Assembly (NCBI GenBank): GCA_036768485.1
Contig: JAVLUZ010000191.1
Span: 1 to 64,000, forward strand
Direction: 5' to 3'
DNA: 64,000 nucleotides
Origin: Mermis nigrescens
Lineage: Eukaryota; Nematoda; Enoplea; Mermithida; Mermithidae
Shown here: positions 56,816-64,000 of the stretch, piece after piece
Layout: each line of letters starts with the position of its first letter
Position numbering within the stretch: the first letter of the stretch is position 1
The notes under the pieces: generated by a model
The model's database searches: none
Seen by the model: the letters and a program-made list of their open reading frames with translations, nothing else
Told to the model about the DNA's origin: nothing
Program-made: the position numbers and the translations under genes

Positions 56816-57779
56816 GTAAATAATCTCGCCTACCGTCGGTGCCTAAGTACCTATAGGCCCTAATGACGGCGGGGGATTAAGTACCTACGGGGCTTACCTA
56901 AGTACCTAGACTAACCTTAGCACTGGTCAGGTTGCTAGGCACACCTGGGCGTGGAGGGTTTGGTGGTATGCAACCCCCCCCCCGAGAAACTAAAATACCC
57001 CCCAGACACCAAAATACCCCCTACCCAAAATTCAATTTTTGAAATTTTTTCGTTTTTTTGCAATTTTTTGATGCCAATGGATAGTGCTCGATGAGAAACG
57101 TTGAAAAATGGTGTTTTTTCGCCATACCATCATTTTTAAGGCCATTTTTTTGACCTTTGAAAAATCTTGCACCCCCCAGAATTTTGTTGCTGCCCACGTA
57201 TGTTGCTAGGGCGAGACGCTAGAACCAACCACAAAGACCCTCAAGACTTACGGCTTCGATCTCCTCGGTCCTAATATTGCTGATCGCTTCTTGTCGGAGA
57301 TCTAGGCAGCTACGCCCTAGTTTTTAACACTAATTACTTACGTAGCCCCGGTAATTGCTCGCAAGGTCAGTTGACCTATCCCGACCAAAAACCCCGGAAA
57401 ATCTCAAGTTGATAATTTAACTGTTTTCCCTGGCATACGGCATTTTCGAAAATGTTTTGATTCCTAGTTGCACTCTAAACATTGATTCCAACAACAGCGA
57501 GCTCTATGCTGAGCATCTTACATAAAAATTTAATAATAATTTTAATGGAATGAAAGTAGGTAAAATAATTACGAGGGGGCTGGGGTCCCGCTTCTTATAT
57601 CAAAATCGCCGTGCGGATTTCAGATCCGGAAACGAAAGTTCGTAACTTTTCGAGTATTATGCCGTTTTCGATGCGGCCTAAACGAAAGTTGATAATTTCA
57701 TTAATATTGAACCGTTTTTGATGCGGTCAAAAATAGTGAGCTCGTAAACGCGAGCTGCGTGTAGCTACACTAGCTACAA
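56816..57779. other. Insertion splitting satellite D, unclassified
   Basis: Less AT-rich than its surroundings, with repeated TAAGTACCTA near the left end (56845-56915). Contains the complete family G element 56940-57202. The rest (57211-57779) shows no domain or recognisable ends. It may be an older transposon whose target site in the satellite is no longer clear. Confidence 0.4.
56940..57202. mobile_element. Family G MITE, complete, TSD TTGCTAGG
   Basis: Starts CACACCTGGGCGTGGAGGG and ends TTGCTGCCCACGTATG. TTGCTAGG is duplicated exactly at 56932-56939 and 57203-57210. 263 bases. Tips CACACCTGGGC and CATACGTGGGC (reverse reading) match at 9 of 11 positions. The body has GATGCCAATGGATAGTGCTC and CCCCCCAGAATTTTG. 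Reference copy for the G pieces at 3898, 14570, 18786 and 59955. Confidence 0.9.
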
Positions 57780-58960
57780 GAAGCACAGAGTGTAAAGAAG
57801 ATTTCAGTCGGATTCGTAATCTGATATTACTCTGATAATACGGTCAACATTTATGAAAAAAATCAGTCTCCACAATGGCATGAAGACAAATAAACATTAG
57901 ATGTAAACCACTTTACACCAATGTTGAGTGTAAACAAGCAAGTCTAGCTGGTGTATCACGTTCGATTCCTGGTACATTTTTAGACTTGATAACACCCAAT
58001 TTTTGAGTTTACACTTCACGAAAAAGCTAAACATTTGTAAATAAAGGCAATCTGCTGTGACGTGTACCCCTTACAAAGTAATTTATTTTTATTCTATTCG
58101 ATTTATCCCGATTTCTAAACGGGTAGAGTGGCGAACAAAAAAACGTACAAAAACGAAGTTTCCACAATCCACCACAATGTAAACTTTGAGTGTAAAGAAA
58201 TTTGGTTTGAGTTAATTTGTAGCCTTTGAATCGTAGTACGTTTGTATGTGGAAAACTTCTGTTCCGCAACTTGAGATATTTACCGATCAAAATAGGGAAA
58301 AACGTGTTTTTTCGCAAGTTTTACACTTTTGATTTAAAAATATACACCTCCAAAAATAACTAAAAATTGCGTTTTTTTAAACGCGATTTGCTGCGACGTG
58401 TAGCCCTTAGGTACTTTATTTCTATTTTTTTAATTCATTACGAGTGATAAGCGGAAAAGTTTGCAGAGAAATCTCAGACAAAATCTGTTTTTTACACCAT
58501 CAACTAGAGTGTAGAGTTTAAACCTCTAAATCTAACTCCGTATTGAGCGTACATATGTTTGCTGGGAAGCAAAAAGTACGCAGCCCTTAAGTCGTAGTAC
58601 ATTTCTATCAAAAAAATTGTTTGGGACTCATTTGCTGGCTGACATAAATAAGTCGAAAACTCGACCGAAATGTGTTTTTTTACCCCTGATTTTCACAATA
58701 TTTGCTCTCCCATTCGAGAACTAATGCGGAATTCCAAAACCGAGACGTGTCATTTGGAGCATTCCTTCCTCTACAATTCAAAACCATTAAATTATTTGAG
58801 GCGTCAATACTGAGTTTTTCACAAGCCGTGTAAAAACCACCATAATTCGCTATGTTATAACGTTGCAGAAAAACTTTACACGTTCCTTACGCAGTCGGTA
58901 TTGAGTGTAAAGAAATACAAAAAACACGGGCAGTGAACTTTTTTATTATCTTTCTTCTAA
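57780..58960. repeat. Satellite D array, locus 3, second part
   Basis: GTGTAAAGAAG, GATTCGTAATCTGAT and CTTTACACCAATGTTGAGTG units, passing into longer units of about 200-300 bases that share GACGTGTA(G/C)CCCTTA (58058, 58397) and GAGTGTAAAGAAAT. The minus-strand frame 58027-58317 is repeat-derived. Confidence 0.75.
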
Positions 58961-59000
58961 TAAAAACCGCACTTCACAGATGTGTCCCGCCCGTTATAAG

Positions 59001-59202
59001 CTGTATGGGGCTCATATGTTGGGGGTGTACGCTCTAATGCGCTACCTACATATAATAACATAGCGCAAGAAGTTGCTGAGATGAGTGTATTACTGCGCAA
59101 ACATTGTGTAACAGTCTGCAAACTGGGGGGATCCGAAGACCCGGCATTGATTAGCGTTCAATCGCTTTCGGAAATCGAACCAGAAGTAAAAGTGAAATTG
59201 GA
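59001..59202 (+). CDS. Exon of unrecognised gene
   Basis: Open from just after ttataag (59000) or from tag (59063), both phase 1, to GA|gtgagt, a strong donor, phase 2 out. Peptide VWGSYVGGVRSNALPTYNNI, AQEVAEMSVLLRKHCVTVCK, LGGSEDPALISVQSLSEIEP, EVKVKL. Balanced composition, a predicted helix AQEVAEMSVLLRKH and a second charged helix at the end make it look like real globular protein. I cannot name the family. It joins in phase to the candidate exon at 61103. Confidence 0.55.
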
Positions 59203-59954
59203 GTGAGTTTTATGACCACTTAAAACATGAAACCCACGACCACAGCGCCGTCTATAAGACGCTGCAGCGCCGATATGCTACAGCCAAGGTTACGCAAATA
59301 GCCCATCCAGGCTCGTCATTGGCATGTGCCTGATAGGGAAGAAAGTCCCGTCATAGGCGTTTGACCCGGAGTTCTGGTCGTGCAACTTGCCTAACATAGT
59401 TATAAAGTCGCCATATTTTCTGTTGTTCGACGGCATTATAAAGAGTAAAACGGGTGTCGGGTGTCACAACAAGAAGGACAAAAGTGCAGTTAGACAAGTG
59501 CATATTTTATATATATGCAGGTATAGTCTGTTTCCCACAAGTTTGGGCAATAATTTTAAAAACTATGTCTGGAGCCGCATGCTTTTGTTAATTGAATTGC
59601 ATGAAGTTTGATGTACGTAAGTAAGTATTTGTAAGTAAGATGTGGAAATCTACGTTTACTGTATGTGTTAGTAACGCTTCGACGAATGGATCCTTTGCTT
59701 GCTGACTTTTTTCGATTTATTATTACTTGCAATACGTACGTCATCTTTTAGATTAATTTGCGTATTTCTATTCTTTTCCTTTCCAATAGTCTAAGCGTGC
59801 AACGCCGGAGTCGGTATCCATGGCCTCCTTGCGAAGTTTATGCATACTTTTTATATGTAAGCGGGATTAAAAGTTTTCACTTTACTTCAAATTAAATTAA
59901 GGTCCGCCGTCGCGGAACGGATTTCGGATTTTCGTAGGGCGGGGGATGGCGATA

Positions 59955-60125
59955 TTACACGTGGGCATAGAGGGAGGGTTTAGACCCCCAAGAATCCGGT
60001 AGATCTCCTGAAAATCGATAGAACTACTAGAATTGAATTTTTGACATGCTTCTTTGGAATTTTTGCTGGCTGTGTAAACCACCCTAACCCCCAGACTTTG
60101 GTCTACCGAACTTTTCTGAGAACGC
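59955..60125. repeat. Family G fragment
   Basis: CACGTGGGCATAGAGGGAGG, GTTTAGACCCCCAAGAATCC and ACCCTAACCCCCAGACTTTG. Left half of a G-type element; the right end was not found. Confidence 0.5.
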
Positions 60126-60224
60126 TAAAAGATGAGACAGAAAAATTCGCTGTTCACGTGCGAAATTGTGCGTTTTCGCTGTTTTGCGTTTTCTAGTCAA
60201 TACTTCTTAACTTTTCTTATGATG

Positions 60225-60575
60225 TCATCAGACAATCTAATGCCTGTTTCTCGACAAGCGGGAGAGTGATACCGACCTAAGCGGGAGTGATAACGACCTA
60301 AGCGGGAGTACTTAGACCAACATAAATCTAAGTCTAAGCCTAGAAGAAATCAAGAAGTTTGAAAAATTTTTGTTATTTGTGCATTTAAAGCAAAAGTATA
60401 CATAAGATAGTTTTACTGAATAGTAACTATTATGACCTCATCAGACAAACTAATGCCTGTATCTTAACCTGAGTGGGAGTGATACCGACCTAAGCGGTAG
60501 CGATACCGACATAAGCGGGAGTACTACCAACTACATAAGTCTAAGCCTAAGCCTAGGAAAAATCAAGAAGTCAAA
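60225..60575. repeat. Tandem duplication with 18-19 bp sub-repeats
   Basis: Two direct copies of about 140 bases: TCATCAGACAATCTAATGCC... near 60227-60365 and TCATCAGACAAACTAATGCC... near 60440-60575. Each contains two or three sub-repeats of GATACCGACCTAAGCGGGAG, then CATAAATCTAAGTCTAAGCC-type and AATCAAGAAGT. Non-coding. Confidence 0.8.
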
Positions 60576-61102
60576 AACTCAATATGTGTTTCGGCTATAC
60601 TTTGCACTACATCAGTTACTATTCTGTATAAGTGCCATAAATAACACACTCTCCGAAGCATTTGACTCAAAATTCTTTAAATTTTGCCTAAAAATGAAAG
60701 AAAACTACGCCAAAATAGCTGTTTATGCTCCAGAAATCGTTTTGAAAGTCATAAAAATATTGCTTGCAATAGAAACATATTCCTGACGCTTGAAGGTATA
60801 CTATAAGGAAGGTATACACCTATGCATAGGACCGTATCTTGGTTGGGTAGGGAGCCCGTGCTCCCTCGAATTGAAATCAAATGATTTTTCCTTTTCTCCC
60901 TCCTTCGATGAGCTAAAAATCGCCAAAATCCTAGGTACTTCACGCCGAATTTCATAATTAATTAGTTATTATAATCTATTTTTTAGAATACATTTTTAAC
61001 GGTTTTTTATTTATAATACTTTTATTTTTTATTTATAACATTTTTATTTTTAATTTTTTATTCATAAATACATTTTTTACGCTTTATCTGATGATGTTTG
61101 AG

Positions 61103-61241
61103 GTATATGCGGGACAGACGTAAGCTTGACGACGGCACCATCTCTTTCGAGCATATCGCCCTCTTTGATTTCCAAACTGGTCGCTGGAGATTGGATGGTG
61201 ACGCAAAATCAGCATTACTCGTGCATTCGCTTGATAGCTGA
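61103..61241 (+). CDS. Second exon of unrecognised gene (candidate)
   Basis: After gatgtttgag, phase 2 in: completes GA-G and reads YMRDRRKLDDGTISFEHIAL, FDFQTGRWRLDGDAKSALLV, HSLDS, then TGA at 61239-61241. The exon may instead end at a gtgacg donor at 61198. A different plus frame is also open across 61126-61280, ending at a gtaagc donor, so the frame choice rests on phase agreement with 59001-59202 and on composition. Function unknown. Confidence 0.4.
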
Positions 61242-62311
61242 TATCTACTTACATTTGGACTATGAAACGAGAGACGTAAGCGCTACAATGCATTATCAAT
61301 TTATAAAATTATTGCAAAGTACGAGTAATTTGAGCTATTTCAAACCCATACGAGTAAAATTTAAAATTTTAATCACTTCTTCAGTGTGTAGTTAAAAACT
61401 TGCACATTTCTGCGTGGTTAGTCAGACTTTGCCCAGCGTTGTTGCGTGGTTGTTTGACGTTCAGTCTGGGTATCCTCTGCCAATGTATGCAAGAGATAAG
61501 GTTTTCAGAAAGATGATATTTTGTTTATAAAAAATGTATTATTTATAATGCGTGCCGTATTTCCGATTCCAAAATCTTCATAAATTACTTACTGATAAAT
61601 TAATTTATTTCACTGTGTAGACAAGTAACAGTTCGTTTTGATACTATGGAATAGAAAAATTGAGTCGAGTTACGCTGTCTGTAGAACAATTGTTTACAGG
61701 CTTTTCGTGCGGTGTAAAGATTTTATTTAGGCTCATACTAATATTTTTGGAGCTATCTTTACACAGGGTACAAAGATTTTGTTGGGTGAAATTATAGTAA
61801 CTTTAAAGGTTTTTTGCCCATTCTGATCTGAGATTTGAAAATTTTTGGGGGCCTCGCGCCAAATACTGCAATTACTGTCTATTTACTCTAAACGCCTGCG
61901 TTAAACACTCAAAATCAATCTTTGTGCAGTCTCAAGCGTCTTTGTACGGACTCAAAGATCTGCATCTATCTCTTCTGACGGTTTAAAGTTTTATATATGT
62001 AGAAATAAGAGCTATTTGTCACTTTGGCACTATTTTCTGCAATTCGGAGATAAAATTAACATCGTTATGTTAAGGCTAAATCAGCTTTGTAAGCGCAATG
62101 GCAATTATTTAGAGATTTAATCGGCATATTGCAATCGCAATTTCATTTTTGATTTTGTAATATGAATTATTTTAGCTTTCTGAGTCCAGTTTTCTGTGTA
62201 AATTTAGCTGAAAACTTATGAAAATTTCGGTGCTTCGCGCCGGACTAATATGAACTGAGTTTAGGACGAAGTAACATTTTTTTGGATAACAAATGGGTCG
62301 CAAATTACAGG

Positions 62312-63025
62312 CTAGGAGCTATGCTTGGGCAAGGTAGAAGTCACCAGATGAGGGTGAAATCCAGGAATGGTCGTATAGTGAATTGTGGTCATCATACATG
62401 CACAGCATGGGAATTCCGGGGGGGGGGGTGAAATTTTAAAGTGCCTTTTTTGGTCCCAAAAAATGGTGGGTACGCGTCAAAAATATCGTTTTTCGGCGTT
62501 TCTGACGATGCTCTATCTTTCTAGAGCATAAAAAACACTGTAAACTCTCGGAAAATCGCGAATTCTGGGGAAGGGATGAGAATTCTTTGGGAGGGGTTGA
62601 AACCCCTCCCTTCATACCCCATGATCATGTAAAGTGATCATTGTTTTTCTTTGTATTTGTTTCGTGCGGAGACTCCCAAAAACCATTGTATATTCTGTTT
62701 ATGTAAATCTTAGAGTACTATAATGTGGTATATCAGCTTGTTATGTGCGGTAAACTTGGGGTTTTTGACCTTAATTGGAGAAATTTTGCCAATTTATGGA
62801 TTTCTAGGGGTAAAAAAATACAAAAAAATTTATCAATGTGGGGCGAAGCGCCGGAAAATTTTGATATTTTTGCTGTTTTCAGATAAAATTTCCCGCCTTT
62901 TTTGCTCAAAAGTTGTCACGCATCACTTTTCGTTTTCTCAAAATCGCCTGACAGTACCATATTTTCCAAAACCGTAGGAAGGGTTAATACTTCTCTCACC
63001 CCGCCCCCTTATGCCCTTGTGTTCC
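62312..63025. repeat. Family M copy interrupted by 62393-62633
   Basis: GCTTGGGCAAGGTAGAAG, GGGTGAAATCCAGGAATGG, TTGTGGTCAT, then after the insertion GATCATTGTTTTTC, TTCTGTTTATGTAAATCTTA, the GGGCGAAGCGCCGGAAAATT palindrome and a CCCCGCCCCCTTATGCCC end. The copy at 1925-2400 has the same order without the insertion. The open frame 62723-62977 is repeat-derived. Confidence 0.75.
62393..62633. mobile_element. Family A MITE, short, near-8-bp TSD
   Basis: Starts CATACATGCACAGCATGGG and ends CCCCATGATCATGTAA. Flanks GTGGTCAT (62385-62392) and GTGATCAT (62634-62641) differ at one base. The paralogous sequence at 1998-2005 (GTGGTCATTGTTTT) shows the site without the insertion. It keeps the hairpin GCTCTATCTTTCTAGAGC but lacks the middle of the full family A copy. 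Confidence 0.82.
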
Positions 63026-63228
63026 AGTAGCATATGAAAAATGCGCTAATTAACAAAGAAACTCGTACAGAGTTGCTTAAATTTCAGCTGCTCTAATTAG
63101 TGTCATTCTATCCTTTCCCATTTTTTATGATTCAAATAATTTTATTTTTATATGCGTCATAAATTGTTTCATTTGTCGCTCCTGTTGTTTTATCTGAGCT
63201 AAATTTTAAATGGCGTGCTGTGTTATAG

Positions 63229-63511
63229 GGCCAGAACGCCACAGCTCGAGTTTTCGTGCCCTCTGATTCTGTTGTAACTGAAAACAGCACATGCAATGTC
63301 AACACACAAACTGGCCAATTAGAAAAGGACGAACAGTCTCTGCAACTGAAATTCAAATTGCACGACAATTATTGGTGGCTGACGGTCAATTTTACTAAAG
63401 ATTCAAAATTGACTGGCGATGAAACCAACGAGACTGTGATTGCTTATTACGTGCGTTTGGACTACGTCAACGATGATATCACATTTCCCAATAACACGAG
63501 ACCTGGGCGAC
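63229..63511 (+). CDS. LAMP-like lysosomal membrane glycoprotein, luminal exon
   Basis: Acceptor ctgtgttatag, phase 0; donor CGAC|gtaagc, phase 1 out. GQNATARVFVPSDSVVTENS, TCNVNTQTGQLEKDEQSLQL, KFKLHDNYWWLTVNFTKDSK, then LDYVNDDITFPNNTRPG. The order VVxxNSTCN, SLxLxF, LTVNFTK, YxVxLxxVxY, FPN resembles one half of the LAMP luminal fold. Five N-glycosylation sequons (NAT, NST, NFT, NET, NNT) in 94 codons fit a luminal domain. LAMP proteins line the lysosomal membrane through one C-terminal span, which is outside the window. No neighbouring LAMP exon was identified upstream. Confidence 0.65.
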
Positions 63512-63929
63512 GTAAGCATTGCAGTGATTTCTAATCAAAAATATAATATGACCGTTATAATGTACCGGGCCCTATTTGAAGAGGGGCAGCAGATTCATAC
63601 ATGGACAAACCGCTCAACTTCAATCAATATAATATCAATGGGGACTGGGTTAGTATCGATTGGCAGACCTTAATATTAATAAATATTTCACTATATGCCA
63701 TACAAATCGAAGAAAAAAGGTGGAATATATACAAAATTGATTCTTAAACCATCTAATCAGCCAGTCAATTAAAAAATGAAGATGAATCTAAGAAAATAAA
63801 GGGAAATTATTTGAAAATTAATTGATCAATCAAGCAGTCAAATGCCAACCAATTGCTAGCCAACCAATAATCAATAACGAATCAACCAATCAACCAACCA
63901 AAGAACCACTTTGTAAGAGGACAACCTGT

Positions 63930-64000
63930 GGCGTAGCTGTGGGGGGACTGGGAGGACTATTTTCCCGGAAATTTTGGAAGTATGAACATTTTTTTACAAG
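63930..64000. repeat. Family L element start, cut by window edge
   Basis: TGGCGTAGCTGTGGGGGG start as in 7868-8240, running off the window. Confidence 0.6.

Noticed and set aside
57964..57980. GTTCGATTCCTGG, resembling a tRNA T-loop or SINE B box
   Set aside because: Surroundings are satellite D; no cloverleaf can be built.
62723..62977. 84-codon open frame starting ATGTGG
   Set aside because: Lies wholly inside the family M repeat that also occurs at 2088-2315 in a decayed form.

Overview
This is a stretch of an AT-rich, intron- and repeat-rich animal nuclear genome. No bacterial-style gene, operon, rRNA, tRNA or CRISPR is visible. The backbone is one plus-strand gene, the 3' part of a Scribble (LAP-family) polarity scaffold. 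24 exons can be placed from about 1310 to 50330, with a possible alternative last exon at 52416-52463. They encode the last LRRs, the LAP-specific region, a linker with two TPHP motifs, four PDZ domains and a conserved C-terminal region. Together they make about 1270 codons. Exon order matches vertebrate and insect Scribble, and nearly all splice sites join in phase. Four PDZ domains argue against a nematode LET-413-type protein. The species cannot be named; an invertebrate is likely.

Scribble layout: exons 1-4 (1310-9097) hold the LRRs and LAP-specific domain. Exons 5-8 (10042-16407) hold the linker. PDZ1 is 17605-17934, PDZ2 is 20124-20380 plus 24797-25015, PDZ3 is 25925-26098 plus 29673-29789, and PDZ4 is 30941-31054 plus 31759-31983. 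The low-complexity tail runs from 33003 to 47808 and the terminal exon is at 50280-50330. Earlier LRR exons must lie upstream of the window. At least one exon is missing between 39132 and 45075, because reading phases there do not join.

Between exons the DNA is a museum of small DNA transposons. Several are delimited to the base by 8-bp target-site duplications (hAT type): 3696-6066 with 3933-5619 inside it, 6222-6637, 7868-8240, 10464-11518, 14261-14473, 21635-23149, 33472-34033, 56940-57202 and 62393-62633. Two carry decayed hAT transposase C-termini on the minus strand (4174-4510 and 10722-10887). Three pogo/Tigger-like elements with CAGTCGAAC ends (20457, 27191, 49385) and one Tc1/mariner-like element (35039) are also present. 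A foldback repeat joined to a 115-135 bp satellite occurs at three loci. A separate satellite of about 215 bp forms a large inverted pair around the last Scribble exon.

Downstream of Scribble, 53.4-58 kb has no recognisable gene. Two plus-strand exons at 59001-59202 and 61103-61241 join in phase and look coding, but I do not recognise the product. At the right edge, exon 63229-63511 encodes a glycosylated luminal domain resembling LAMP lysosomal membrane proteins; the rest of that gene lies off the window. I found no clearly new biological system. The most notable structures are the inverted satellite pair around the terminal exon, the nested hAT insertions, and a small palindrome shared by otherwise different repeat families.
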